From JAFANK01 sp036741695 (GTDB taxonomy: Bacteria > Vulcanimicrobiota > Vulcanimicrobiia > Eremiobacterales > Eremiobacteraceae): a stretch of 26,669 bases of DNA. A program made the translations under genes and the position numbers. Positions 1 through 9,993 of the stretch are shown in pieces; within the stretch, counting starts at the first letter, position 1; every line of letters begins with the position of its first letter. Under the pieces are notes generated by a model that did not search any database, had not been told where the DNA came from, and saw only the letters and a list, made by a program, of their open reading frames with translations. The DNA lies in contig DAINRU010000030.1 in assembly GCA_036741695.1 (NCBI GenBank), positions 1-26,669 on the forward strand, given 5' to 3'.

Positions 1-1410
<1,410 letters not shown>

Positions 1411-1413
1411 GAA

Positions 1414-1503
1414 TGCTTCCCTTCGCTGGTATCACCCAGATCAGGTTCTGACGGTCGGCGGCGGACGTCGCCCTCTCAGTCCTATAGCGGACTCCCGTGC
1501 AGT
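1414..1503 (-). promoter_or_regulatory. TPP riboswitch (THI element) controlling thiC
   Basis: Read on the minus strand, the segment contains the conserved TPP aptamer blocks in order: CACGGGAG, GGACTGAGAGGG, then GAACCTGATCTGGGTGATAC and CAGCGAAGGGAAG. The two P1 arms enclose the usual three-way junction. The aptamer ends about 5 nt before ATG 1410. Its 3' P1 strand, AAGGGAAG, is also the only ribosome-binding-like sequence for that ATG. This suggests ligand binding blocks translation initiation. It is adjacent to thiC, the commonest target of this class. Confidence 0.95.
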
Positions 1504-1504
1504 T

Positions 1505-1575
1505 CTCTTGTTGCGGAACTTTTGCTTTCGCCGCAAATATGGCGACGGACCTTGTGGCGACGGCCCATCCAGAGC
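1505..1575 (-). repeat. Decayed copy of the interspersed repeat upstream of the TPP riboswitch
   Basis: Minus-strand units of about 15 nt, AAGGTCCGTCGCCAT then ATTTGCGGCGAAAGC then AAAAGTTCCGCAAC, resemble the tandem units of copy 1. The leading palindrome is not clear, because GGGCCGTCGCCAC stands in its place. The call rests on period and similarity only, so confidence is low. Confidence 0.35.
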
Positions 1576-1662
1576 TCATTCGTGAAGCGGCAGGGGCTGC
1601 GTGCGCCGTCCCTAAGGGTTTTCAGTCCTCCACAACGGCAGCTTATGAGTAAGGAGTAGCCC

Positions 1663-1959
1663 ATGGCAATTGCAGCGTCGCTCATCGCACTCATGCTGGT
1701 AGACGACAACGGCCGCGCCCTGCCCGCGATCCTCGGCTCAGGTTTCATTTTATTCTTTGTGATCGTCGGGCTGGCGCTGCTCGCCTTTCAGATCTACTGT
1801 TGCTGGCGCGTCGCCGAGAAATGCGGCTACCAGGGCGTCATGAGCCTCTGGCTGCTCGTCCCCATCGCCAACATCGTCGTGCAGCTCTTGTGGGTGTTCA
1901 GCGAGTGGCCGATCGAAACCGAAGTCAAACGGTTACGCGCGTCTCGCGGTCAACCCTAA
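1663..1959 (+). CDS. Small two-helix membrane protein
   Basis: A 98-residue protein with a strong ribosome site (AAGGAG, 6 nt before the ATG). Two hydrophobic helices are visible at about residues 24-46 and 56-78, joined by a short loop with YCCWRVAEKCGYQG and followed by a charged C-terminal tail. The pattern of helix, R/K-rich loop with a Gly, then helix beginning with LLVPIANI recalls small DUF5684-like membrane proteins. That resemblance is from memory and gives no function. It is transcribed away from thiC; the 250 bp between them hold the riboswitch and a decayed repeat. The long open frames on the other strand here are treated as shadows. Confidence 0.8.
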   Translation: MAIAASLIALMLVDDNGRALPAILGSGFILFFVIVGLALLAFQIYCCWRVAEKCGYQGVMSLWLLVPIANIVVQLLWVFSEWPIETEVKRLRASRGQP

Positions 1960-1984
1960 GAGGCACGCGCCGCTCGAGGAGCGC

Positions 1985-3460
1985 TCATTTCATGAGCGCT
2001 TTGACTTGCGCTTCCGTCACGGCCGAGGCCTTATTGCCCCACGAGCCGCGGATGTAGGTGACGACGGCCGCCACCTCAGCCGGGCTGAGCTTGTCTTTCC
2101 ACGCCGGCATTGCGCCGTTGAAATGCGCTGCGCCAACGGCCATCGGGCCATTCATGCCGCCGAGCACCGTCTTGATCACTTTGCTCGCATCGCCGGTCAC
2201 GTACGAGTTACCGGCAAGCCTCGGGAACGCACCGGGGATGCCCTGTCCAGTCGCGCTGTGACAGCTTGCGCAGTTCTGCGAGAAGACCGCGGCGCCTGAG
2301 GGACCGGCCACAGCGCCCGCCGGCGTCGGATAGGTGAGCGCGATGTTCGGTACGGCCTCAGGCCCGGGTGCCGCGCCATACCCTTCGACGGGCGTCTGGC
2401 CGACTGGGCTCGCCGCTTGCTCTGCGCCGATGAGCTTGGCTGAGTAGAACGTGATACCGACGATCAATCCGACAGAGATGATCGTGAACGGGATCGCGAA
2501 CGGACGCCGCGCGAGCGCGCGACTCGGATTGCGGTCGAGCCACGGCAGGAGCAAGAGCACCATGGTGAAGAGACCGGGCAGGATCACGGTCGGCACGAGC
2601 GAGAGATTGGCCGGGAACATGCGCAGCAAGCCGTAGAGCGCGTAGAAATACCACGCCGGAGCCGGGATGAATTGCGCGTTGTTGGGATCGGCCTTGGCGA
2701 GCAGCGGTGCAGGCATGAAGACCGACAGGGCCACGATGATGCCGAAGGTGATGACGGCGCTCACCGTGTCCATGAACACCTGGTTGGGATAGAATCTACC
2801 GTACGTCTTGGGTGGCTCGTCCGACGGCGGGCCGGCCGGGCTGTTGTGACGCAAGATGAACAGGTGCATGCCGACGAGCGCGAGGATCGCGGCCGGCGTC
2901 GCCCAGACGTGCAGGCCGAAGAACCGTCCGACGGTGAGCGTGCCCAGCGTCGACCCGTCGCTGAGGAAATGATAGATGAACTGACCCATGATGGGCACGC
3001 TGGCCGCGATGTTGATCGCTACCTGCGTCGCGAAGTATGCGTTGAGATCCCAGGGCAAGAGATAGCCGGTGAGTCCCATCGAGAGCACGATGAAGAACAA
3101 CAACACGCCCACGACCCACTGGATCTCGCGGGGTTTCTTGTACGCGCCGAAGAGCACGACTTGCAGCAGATGCATCGACATGAGGACGATCATGGCCGAC
3201 GCACCCCAGTAATGCAGGCTGATGAGGAACGATCCGCCCCACACGTGCCGGTAGATGAATTGGGTGGACTCCCAGGCCGTCCACGACGATGGTGAATAGT
3301 AGAAGCACAGGATGATGCCGGTGACGATCTGGACGACGAGCACGAGCAGGGTCGCGCTGCCGAAGACATACCAATAACTCGCTCCGCCGGGGACGTCTTC
3401 TGTGAGAAACGTCTTCAGCGCGCCGATCAGGCCAGTCCGATTCTCGAGCCAAGCTATCAT
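1985..3460 (-). CDS. Cytochrome b of a bc-type complex fused to a C-terminal cytochrome c domain
   Basis: Membrane subunit of a quinol:cytochrome c oxidoreductase, 491 residues. The start at ATG 3460 has GGAG upstream and follows the Rieske gene by 11 nt. Haem ligands are visible as H83/H97 (13 residues between) and H184/H199 (14 between), the spacing of the b6/Firmicutes type. The b6-like and subunit-IV-like parts are one chain. After the last helix a Pro/Ala-rich linker (about 345-385) leads to a cytochrome c domain with CASCH at 397-401 and a likely Met ligand in GAMPAW. Two oddities: the Qo motif normally PEWY reads PAWY (268-271), and the Cys that binds the extra haem in b6-type proteins appears to be Val32 in YWYVFG. 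The 558-codon open frame upstream of 3460 overlaps the Rieske gene and is not used. Confidence 0.95.
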   Translation of the reverse strand: MIAWLENRTGLIGALKTFLTEDVPGGASYWYVFGSATLLVLVVQIVTGIILCFYYSPSSWTAWESTQFIYRHVWGGSFLISLHYWGASAMIVLMSMHLLQVVLFGAYKKPREIQWVVGVLLFFIVLSMGLTGYLLPWDLNAYFATQVAINIAASVPIMGQFIYHFLSDGSTLGTLTVGRFFGLHVWATPAAILALVGMHLFILRHNSPAGPPSDEPPKTYGRFYPNQVFMDTVSAVITFGIIVALSVFMPAPLLAKADPNNAQFIPAPAWYFYALYGLLRMFPANLSLVPTVILPGLFTMVLLLLPWLDRNPSRALARRPFAIPFTIISVGLIVGITFYSAKLIGAEQAASPVGQTPVEGYGAAPGPEAVPNIALTYPTPAGAVAGPSGAAVFSQNCASCHSATGQGIPGAFPRLAGNSYVTGDASKVIKTVLGGMNGPMAVGAAHFNGAMPAWKDKLSPAEVAAVVTYIRGSWGNKASAVTEAQVKALMK

Positions 3461-3471
3461 GAAGCCGTCTC

Positions 3472-4134
3472 CTACCAGTACGACATGCGGACCATGTCCG
3501 GTGTGTTGGCCGCGAACTTGATCCACTCGACTTGCGCCACGCCGCCCTCTTCGCTGAACGGCAGCGGATCCAGACCGCGCGGCGCCGGACCGATGAACTT
3601 GCCAGCCGCGTTCTTCATATGCTTGCCGTACTTGCTGAATTGCGACCCGTGGCAGGGGCACAAGAACGCGTTAAGCCCTGTGTCCCAATCGTACTTGCAG
3701 TTGAGGTGCGGGCACAGCGAGCTGAACATGACGAAGTTGAGGTTGCCGACCGGATAACCCATGGCGTTGGCCGTGAAGAGCTCGGGGCGCTCCGTGCGCA
3801 TCTGCGCCACGTCTGCGTCGCTGAGCTTCAAGCCCCAGACGTAGTACTCGGTGTCCTCCTTCATATACCCGTTGACGACGAGCTTGCTGAAGAATATCTT
3901 CACCGGCTTGTCGATCGACTGCTCGAGTTGCGCGAACTCGTCTTTGTCGAGCGGCGCGAAGCCTTTGTTTGCGTCGACGAGCTCGGACTTGGGGACGAGC
4001 GAGCCGACCAGCGGGATCGTCAGGCCGATCCCGATGACGGTTCCCGAGAAGATCGTGGCGCGGGCGAGGAAGGCGCGCCGGCTGATCTCTTCCGGGGTGC
4101 CGGGGTCCTTGTACGCTTTGGCCTCATTCGACAC
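3472..4134 (-). CDS. Rieske iron-sulfur protein of the bc complex
   Basis: A 220-residue Rieske subunit that takes electrons from quinol at the Qo site and passes them to cytochrome c. The 2Fe-2S site is complete: CPHLNC at 141-146 and CPCHGS at 159-164, so ligands C141, H143, C159 and H162 with the C146-C161 disulfide pair. The N-terminus has a Tat-like SRRAFL motif (about 18-23) followed by one hydrophobic anchor (about 24-48). The start is GTG 4134, chosen because GGAGG lies 9 nt upstream. It is the first gene of a two-gene operon with the cytochrome b-c fusion. This is the qcrA/petC position in other bacteria. No separate cytochrome c1 gene is seen next to it, in keeping with the fusion. 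Confidence 0.95.
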   Translation of the reverse strand: MSNEAKAYKDPGTPEEISRRAFLARATIFSGTVIGIGLTIPLVGSLVPKSELVDANKGFAPLDKDEFAQLEQSIDKPVKIFFSKLVVNGYMKEDTEYYVWGLKLSDADVAQMRTERPELFTANAMGYPVGNLNFVMFSSLCPHLNCKYDWDTGLNAFLCPCHGSQFSKYGKHMKNAAGKFIGPAPRGLDPLPFSEEGGVAQVEWIKFAANTPDMVRMSYW

Positions 4135-4243
4135 GCAGGATCACCTCCGCACAAGTTCAGATGCAGACGCGCGAACGTCAGGCACGACGATGGCAGACGT
4201 CAAGCTGAAGGCAGGGTCTTTTGTGAGGGGGTAGCCTCATGCC

Positions 4244-4262
4244 TTTGCCTCAGGGAGGCAAA
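4244..4262. other. Perfect inverted repeat between pilin-like gene and Rieske gene
   Basis: TTTGCCTC and GAGGCAAA form an 8-bp perfect stem around a 3-nt loop. It lies downstream of the minus-strand pilin-like gene and upstream of the Rieske gene. It lacks a T-run on either strand, so it could be a weak terminator, an mRNA end stabiliser or an operator. Nothing further in the sequence decides between these. Confidence 0.4.
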
Positions 4263-4296
4263 TGTAGCAGGCAGAGCTAGGCGATATCGAGCGCTG

Positions 4297-4776
4297 CTAG
4301 CAGACGCAGGCGTGCAGGCCGTCGCCCGAGCACCAACGGACGCCCGTGACACCCGGGAGGTAGCTGGGCAGCTGGGTGAGCGTCGTCGTGTCGTGGTTGT
4401 CGCCGTCGCGCAACTTGAAGCTATCGCCGGGCGCGCAGACGCCGTTCGCAGGCGTGACGTAGTAATACGTGCCGCCCGCCGGGTCGTTGGGCACCGAGCT
4501 CAAGTAGGGATTTCCCGGGCCGCCGAAGAGGTTCACATCCACCGCTGCGCTCGTCGCTGGATACTGGCCGCCATTGTCTACCGCATATTCTTGCAACGCG
4601 GTCGCGATGTTCTTGAGGTTGCCCTCGCACGACGCCGACGCGGCCTCGGCACGGGCGTGCAGAAAATTCGGGATGAGGATCGCTGCCAGTATCGAGATGA
4701 TGGCCACGACGATGATGAGCTCGATGAGGGTGAATCCGCGTTCGTGCGCGCGCGTGGTATCCATGCTTGTCATCAT
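4297..4776 (-). CDS. Type IV pilin-like / pseudopilin protein
   Basis: A 159-residue prepilin-like protein. It has a short charged leader (MMTSMDTTRAHERG), then the peptidase and N-methylation site G14/FTLIE with the conserved Glu at +5, and a hydrophobic helix to about residue 37 ending in P (ILIPNF). The globular part has the GspG/PilE-like pattern of an amphipathic helix (EGNLKNIATALQEYAVDNGG, residues ~52-71). It closes with a Cys-containing tail (WCSGDGLHACVC). It would be processed by prepilin peptidase and assembled into a pilus or a type II secretion pseudopilus. No assembly genes are nearby, so the system is unknown. Several ATGs (4776, 4773, 4764) could be the start and none has a clear ribosome site. 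Confidence 0.9.
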   Translation of the reverse strand: MMTSMDTTRAHERGFTLIELIIVVAIISILAAILIPNFLHARAEAASASCEGNLKNIATALQEYAVDNGGQYPATSAAVDVNLFGGPGNPYLSSVPNDPAGGTYYYVTPANGVCAPGDSFKLRDGDNHDTTTLTQLPSYLPGVTGVRWCSGDGLHACVC

Positions 4777-4914
4777 CGTCGAGAACGCGATTGCGCTCTG
4801 TGACGGTCGTCACGCGGGCGATGGGAGAGGGCTGAGAGTTCGGTGAGGGTTTGGAGAGTCTGTGTGCCCGCGCCGCGCAGACCCGAGTGGTCGCGCCGGG
4901 CAGGTCAGTGGCTG

Positions 4915-5124
4915 CTAGCGAGTATCAGAAGCCGGGATGCCCCGGTTCCACCACGACGAAAGCGTCGCACCGGCCCCGACGAGCTCGAGCTCGTGCAGCT
5001 CGATGGCCGCGAAGTCAGGGATCTCAGCCAGCCTGCCTTGCATGAGGCAGGTCTCGCAGACGCAGTGATCGTCGATAGGATACAGCTCAGCGCTCATGCG
5101 CTTGCAGATGTCGCAGGCTTTCAC
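4915..5124 (-). CDS. Small Cys-rich, probable zinc-binding protein
   Basis: A 69-residue protein beginning MKACDICKRM. Cysteines C4, C7, C21, C23 and C26 form two CxxC pairs (4-7 and 23-26), a likely zinc knuckle or treble-clef fold. The rest is a short helical tail with no signal peptide. The start is GTG 5124, with AAAGG 8 nt upstream. No family is recognised. Between the pilin-like gene and an exported protein on the same strand, its context gives no firm clue to function. Confidence 0.6.
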   Translation of the reverse strand: MKACDICKRMSAELYPIDDHCVCETCLMQGRLAEIPDFAAIELHELELVGAGATLSSWWNRGIPASDTR

Positions 5125-5231
5125 TTCCTGAACCTTTCACGGCTGGGAAGTGGGGCTTGGTTCTTTTTCCCGTCGTTCCTGGGAGCATACGTTCGGTCTT
5201 TCGCGGCATCCCGCGCGTTATGCCGGCTACC

Positions 5232-5780
5232 TTATCTCTGCAAGCCTTGCGGCCCAGCCATGACATGAACGTCACCGGCTCCGAGCGCGCGCGCTGACAT
5301 CGCGAGCAATATCATCCCTGGGTCTGTGTCTTGCGTGCCGCCGTCGCGCATGCTACGCATGCCCCATTGCCCGTGCGGCGCTGAAGCATTTGGCATGGCC
5401 GCCTCCATCTGTTTGCGTGAGGCGTCCATGACCTGGTGGACCTGGTCATCGAGCGACGACGAGATGCTCAGGATGTTCTTCGCCTGAGCCGGCGAGAGGT
5501 TCGCATCCAGTGTTTTCGCCGCGCCGGCTGTGTCCGGCGTTTGCGCGGTGGCAAGCTGGCCGACGACCTGCGCCAGCAGCGTGCGTTGCGCGGACGAGAG
5601 CGTGGCGAGCATCGACAAGCGGGCTTGTGCGTTGAGCTGGTCGACCTTCGTTCGCGTCTGCTCCATGAGCTGGAAAGCGGCCGGCGGGGGCGCGGGTGGT
5701 GCGTCGTTTTGGTCGGCCCACGCGAGACAGGGCAGTGCGATAAGGGTGGCGGCGATGACCGCCGGAACAAAGTGTTTCAT
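5232..5780 (-). CDS. Exported helical protein, Spy/CpxP-like in style
   Basis: A 182-residue protein from ATG 5780. It has a clear Sec signal peptide (MKHFVPAVIAATLIALPCLA, cut near AWA/DQ). The mature part is helical, rich in Ala, Gln and Leu, with a Pro-rich start (DAPPAPPPAAF). Two repeated segments, LSSAQRTLLAQVVGQL and LSPAQAKNILSISSSL, resemble the LTxxQ-type repeats of periplasmic Spy/CpxP-like proteins. That similarity is only stylistic, so the function is left open. The 20 codons in frame upstream of 5780 look like non-coding leader. It is separated from the receptor upstream by a strong terminator. Confidence 0.8.
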   Translation of the reverse strand: MKHFVPAVIAATLIALPCLAWADQNDAPPAPPPAAFQLMEQTRTKVDQLNAQARLSMLATLSSAQRTLLAQVVGQLATAQTPDTAGAAKTLDANLSPAQAKNILSISSSLDDQVHQVMDASRKQMEAAMPNASAPHGQWGMRSMRDGGTQDTDPGMILLAMSARALGAGDVHVMAGPQGLQR

Positions 5781-5861
5781 GCCTGCGATCATACCAGCAT
5801 GGTCTGAGAACCAACTGGGACGGCCGCACGATCCACTCAATCGCCTGGTTCACGCCTCATG

Positions 5862-5896
5862 AAAGAACGGGCCCTGCTTTCGCAAGGCCCGTTTCG
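5862..5896 (-). terminator. Rho-independent terminator of the TonB-dependent receptor gene
   Basis: On the minus strand AACGGGCC pairs with GGCCCGTT, with an inner TGC/GCA stem closed by a GAAA tetraloop. The stem is followed by TTCTTTC. It starts about 25 nt after the receptor stop codon. The plus strand has only a short T-run after the stem, so termination is expected mainly for the minus strand. Confidence 0.85.
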
Positions 5897-5918
5897 TCGT
5901 GACCGTTCGGTCGAGCGA

Positions 5919-8900
5919 TCAGAGGTGGAACTGGAGCTCGAAGGTCATCTGGAATGGGTTGAACCCGCCCGCATACGGTTCGGGTGCGTAGGCCTGATTG
6001 AATTGGGGTATTGGTGGTGCGGCATTGGAGGCCGAGTCGTTCGGGCCGGTCCCGTTCCAGAAGTTGGAGACCGCCCAGCCGTTCGGCAGATAGACGCAGG
6101 TCTGGTTGCCAGGCGCGAACGCCTTGCTCCATGGCGTCGAGCTGCCGCCAAAGCACGTGTTGATGAGGTTTGCGAAGACGATTCGCGCGGTCGTCCTCGG
6201 ACTGAGCTCCGCCGAGATCTGCGCGTTGAGGTTGAGCAACCACGGCTCCAGATATTGGCTGAGGCCGTCGTATCTGCCCGTCGCTGGATTAGGGATGGAG
6301 AGATTGCCCCCGCTCACGAGCGACGCGCCGCAGGACTGGAACAATGCCTTGCCGGGGTTGCCAGTCGTAATGCCCGCTGCTCCTTGGTTGCTTTGGCACG
6401 TCCGCGGATCGTAGCCGATGAGGTCTGTCGGGCCGCCGTATCCGTTGCCGGAGAGCAGCGAAACAACCGGCGTGATGGTGATGCGGTTGTGCTTGTAGCT
6501 CGCATACCCCGAGAAGAGCCACGGCCACACGATGTCATTGCCTGAGCTCAGGACGCCGCTCGGGAACGAGAGGTACGGCGGAAACGAGCCATTGCGGTCG
6601 AGGTCCGCCTGCGGAGCATCGAAGTAGTACGGGTTGATGATCACGTTGCCGGGAGCACCCGCCTTCAGCGTGATGTTATTTCCGGAGATGACGCAATCAC
6701 CCGGGTCCGGTGCCGTGCTGGTCGGCGTATTCAAATAGCACGGCGCGCCCTTTTGCCCTTGGACGTTGCCCCCCGCGGTGAGAGCGTTGAAGCCGTCGAT
6801 TTGGGCGTTGAGTGTGTCGGCGGCGTTCTTGCCCTGGGGATTGTCGAGCAGTTTCACCGTCGCATGCGTGTATGTCGCCGAGAACTGTCCGGAGAATCCG
6901 TTCGCGTTCGGGTTGCCCCCGTTGATCTGGAATTCGACGCCTTGCGCTTGCTCGTTGGCGTAGGGGTAACCGCTTGCGAAGTTCGGCCCGATGCTGATCG
7001 TGCCGAATTCGCCGTGGGACGCACGGAAGAACGGCGTCACGCGGAACGACATGCTCTCTTTGGGCAGATTCTGTTCGTAGGAGAAGTCGTAGTTGTTCGC
7101 GGTGACCGGCGGCAGATCGTGCCGCGGGTTCGTGAAGCCGAAGCCCCAGAAGTTCACGAAGTTGAACGAGGCGGCGCTACGGCCGGCACCCGGGGCGTAG
7201 AGATACTCGGTGAACGCGGTTTCGACGGGCTGTGCGTACCGGCCATAGTTGAACCGCACGACCGAGTCCTGGTTGATCGTGTAGGTACCGCCGAAGCGCG
7301 GGAGCCATTCGCTGTGGTTGATGTTGCCGCTGATGAGGTTGGTGAAGAGCAGATGTCCGTTGAGGCCGTCCGGATGGACGGTCGGTTGGCCCGTGATCGG
7401 GCTGTTCGGACACGTTAGCCCCTCAAACGGGGGGGCCGGCGGCGGCTGCGTCGCCCCCAGTGGCTGTGTCACGGGTTGCCCGGTCGCCGGGTCGTAACAA
7501 AATGTCTGGGCTGCTGCCTTGAACCAGAAGTTGTTGTCGGGAGTGTCGCTGTTGGCGAGCTGATAGTTGTAGTTCTCGTAGCGCAGACCGGCGTTGAGCA
7601 GCCATCGATCGCTCGGGTGGAATTGATCCTGCAATCCGCCCGTCGCGAACGTAGGCGTCACCGTGTTGTAGGTGCCATTGGGCCCTAGGAACGAGACGTG
7701 CCAGCCGGCGCCCGCCGCTGCGGCTGCACCGGTGATCGGCGTGCCGCCTTGTGTCGGGTCGCCGAACGTTCCGGTCGCCGTCGGATCGTAACAGAACGTT
7801 TTCGCGCCAGTTGCTGCATCGTAACAGTTGCCGGCGGAGTCGGAAAGCACCGTGGCGGCCGTTCCGGCGGTGTTGCGCATCTCGCTGTTATTGTAGCGCA
7901 GGGTATGCGCCGTCACGTAGTTCACGGTGAAGTTGAGCAGGTTCTTATCGTTGACCTGATCTTGGAATTGAAGCTCGCCGCCATAGGTGTGGCTCGAAAG
8001 CTCGTAGTCGGGACTAGCAATGGCCGGCGCGAGCTGCTCGAGGCCGATCTCATAGGCATAGATATTCGCGTTGGGCGCATTCTGAAGCCAGTCAGAAAAG
8101 AGCGAATACCCGAAGAAGCGCAAGTACGCATTCGAGCCCATGGCGTGCGTGTATTGCAGCTTTTCGATCTCGTCACCAACCGATTCACCGTCACGCTGGT
8201 CGATGGGAATCGTGGAGTTATAGGCACGGTTCGTCGGTGAGCTCGGATACAAATACCTGATGTAGGGGAGGCTAGACCCGTTGTTGCTGCTGCCACCTGC
8301 CGGGGTCACCGACTGTCCGAACTGCGTGCCGTTCGGGAACGCGTAGCCGTCGGTGAAGCAGGGTGCTGTCGTCGAGCACGGGGTGATCAGCGGTATCAAG
8401 TTTGCCGGAACACTGGGGGCCAGAAAACCGGTTCCGCCGGTGGCCGTCGTGACGTTGGTCAGGCCGCCGTCGTCGGCAATACTGCTATAGTATCGTTGAT
8501 AGAGGAACGAACCGCTGTACAATCCTTGGATGTCATCCTGGGTGCCGTTTTGGTGCCGCAGTTCGTAGTGCAGATTGATCACGCCCTCATGATCGACGAC
8601 TTGGGCGGGCGTGTCCCCGGCCCCGACGTTCGTGTTGATGTTCTGGGGGATCCCGCGGATATAACAACCGGCGTCCGGTAAGGTTTTTGGGGTTGGGTCG
8701 ATGATGACGCCCGAGCTGCTGACGTTGCAATACGGAAGCGTTCCTTCTCCGTAGAACGTGAAGAGCGCCGAGTTATACGCCGAGATGTTCTCAAAGGGGC
8801 TGCTGACTGAATTACCGCCATTGAACTGATCGTAATAGCGCAGCGTTTGCGAATAGCCGGAGACGCCGGCGTAATACGTGAAGCGCTGGTCGGGGACGGC

Positions 8901-9734
8901 ACCGCCGATCTCGAACTTCGCGCCGTTCCAGAGGCTGGGCGAACCCATGGCGAGATTGAGGTTGGCAAAGCCCGGATACGTGCCGGTTCGAATGACCTGG
9001 TTGATAAAGCCCGAGACCGTTGAGGTCGAAGAGCTCGCCGGGGCGCCCCCCGTATAGACCTGTACCTGTTGGTTGCCGAGCGTCGAGAGCGTGTCGCCGT
9101 TGTACTGGTCGAAGGCCCGGTTGACCGGCACGCCATCGTATTCGTACCCTACTTCTGTGTAGCTGCCGCCGTGGATATATAGCGTCTGTCCCCAGCCGGC
9201 GTTGCTCGAGAAGTGATAGATGCCGGGAACCGTGTCGATCGCGGAGTACGCGTTGGCGAGATTGTTGCCGCCGCCCGCCGATTGTACGGTGGTCATCTGC
9301 TGGGAGTTCACGGCGTAGATATTTGAGGTCTGACTGCGGCTCACGAGGGCCGTCGCCGTGCCCACAACTGTGACCTTGCCAAGCGTGGCCACCGACTTCT
9401 TCGTGACGAAGTTGACGGTTTGCGTCTGATCGGCGATAACCGTGATGCCATTTTGTTGGACGGTGTCATAGCCATCTTTGGAGGCCGTGACCGTATACGT
9501 GTCAGGAAGGACCGAGAGCAGGATATAGTGGCCGTGAGCGTCAGTGACGCCACGTTGCGTCGCCGATGGAGATAACGCTATGACTTGCGCATCGACGACT
9601 GGTGTTCCATCGGCGTTAGATACTGTCCCATTGATGGTGCCGGTCGTACCTGCCAGTGTCCCTGTTGCCTGGGAGATCAACCAGAGGGTAGTGAGAACAC
9701 CAATGCCAGCGCGGATAAAGCGATTGACTAACAT
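5919..9734 (-). CDS. TonB-dependent outer-membrane receptor with N-terminal carboxypeptidase-regulatory-like domain
   Basis: A 1271-residue outer-membrane protein from ATG 9734, chosen because AAAGGG lies 5 nt upstream and a signal peptide follows (MLVNRFIRAGIGVLTTLWLI). Residues about 30-110 form a carboxypeptidase-regulatory-like beta sandwich (GTVSNADGTPVVDAQVIAL, GVTDAHGHYILLSVLPDTYT). Then come VATLGKVTVVG, a plug-like region (about 130-250, with GVPVNRAFDQYNGDTLSTLG), and a long Asn/Tyr/aromatic-rich barrel ending in FELQFHL. The family imports large substrates using TonB energy. The substrate cannot be told from sequence, and no tonB/exbB or catabolic genes lie beside it. A terminator follows and a structured upstream region precedes it. 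The extra 75 codons open upstream of 9734 run into the assembly gap region and are not used. Confidence 0.95.
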   Translation of the reverse strand: MLVNRFIRAGIGVLTTLWLISQATGTLAGTTGTINGTVSNADGTPVVDAQVIALSPSATQRGVTDAHGHYILLSVLPDTYTVTASKDGYDTVQQNGITVIADQTQTVNFVTKKSVATLGKVTVVGTATALVSRSQTSNIYAVNSQQMTTVQSAGGGNNLANAYSAIDTVPGIYHFSSNAGWGQTLYIHGGSYTEVGYEYDGVPVNRAFDQYNGDTLSTLGNQQVQVYTGGAPASSSTSTVSGFINQVIRTGTYPGFANLNLAMGSPSLWNGAKFEIGGAVPDQRFTYYAGVSGYSQTLRYYDQFNGGNSVSSPFENISAYNSALFTFYGEGTLPYCNVSSSGVIIDPTPKTLPDAGCYIRGIPQNINTNVGAGDTPAQVVDHEGVINLHYELRHQNGTQDDIQGLYSGSFLYQRYYSSIADDGGLTNVTTATGGTGFLAPSVPANLIPLITPCSTTAPCFTDGYAFPNGTQFGQSVTPAGGSSNNGSSLPYIRYLYPSSPTNRAYNSTIPIDQRDGESVGDEIEKLQYTHAMGSNAYLRFFGYSLFSDWLQNAPNANIYAYEIGLEQLAPAIASPDYELSSHTYGGELQFQDQVNDKNLLNFTVNYVTAHTLRYNNSEMRNTAGTAATVLSDSAGNCYDAATGAKTFCYDPTATGTFGDPTQGGTPITGAAAAAGAGWHVSFLGPNGTYNTVTPTFATGGLQDQFHPSDRWLLNAGLRYENYNYQLANSDTPDNNFWFKAAAQTFCYDPATGQPVTQPLGATQPPPAPPFEGLTCPNSPITGQPTVHPDGLNGHLLFTNLISGNINHSEWLPRFGGTYTINQDSVVRFNYGRYAQPVETAFTEYLYAPGAGRSAASFNFVNFWGFGFTNPRHDLPPVTANNYDFSYEQNLPKESMSFRVTPFFRASHGEFGTISIGPNFASGYPYANEQAQGVEFQINGGNPNANGFSGQFSATYTHATVKLLDNPQGKNAADTLNAQIDGFNALTAGGNVQGQKGAPCYLNTPTSTAPDPGDCVISGNNITLKAGAPGNVIINPYYFDAPQADLDRNGSFPPYLSFPSGVLSSGNDIVWPWLFSGYASYKHNRITITPVVSLLSGNGYGGPTDLIGYDPRTCQSNQGAAGITTGNPGKALFQSCGASLVSGGNLSIPNPATGRYDGLSQYLEPWLLNLNAQISAELSPRTTARIVFANLINTCFGGSSTPWSKAFAPGNQTCVYLPNGWAVSNFWNGTGPNDSASNAAPPIPQFNQAYAPEPYAGGFNPFQMTFELQFHL

Positions 9735-9938
9735 GGTGACCCTTTCTGGAATGGCAAAAAGGCGCGGTCGTCTAGCATTGTCACGAAAGACGAACACGGC
9801 GGCCAGCCAGGAGAGTCGAATCGCTAGCCACAGCCCGTAATTAACTTGTAAGCTGTTCTTAATCCTCCACAGCACCGTCCTTTCATTTTGAAAGCGCCAG
9901 CCGCCTGAAAACGGCCAAGTTTCCCAGTTGAACCGGCC

Positions 9939-9993
9939 GTAGCCCAGCTGTAGGTCCAAAGCGAGTCAGCTCGCCAGGGACTTCAGGCTGGCG
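9939..9993. repeat. 55-nt direct duplication, left of assembly gap
   Basis: The 55 bases before the Ns are identical to the 55 bases after them (10094-10148). An overlap of exactly 55 nt is a typical assembler k-mer length, so the two contig ends very probably overlap. Confidence 0.9.

Noticed and set aside
4244..4262. Hairpin after the pilin-like gene as a rho-independent terminator
   Set aside because: There is no T-run on either strand, so it is recorded only as an inverted repeat.
5087..5275. 62-codon minus-strand frame between the Cys-rich and exported proteins
   Set aside because: Overlaps the ends of both neighbours, has no family features, and is likely a chance frame.
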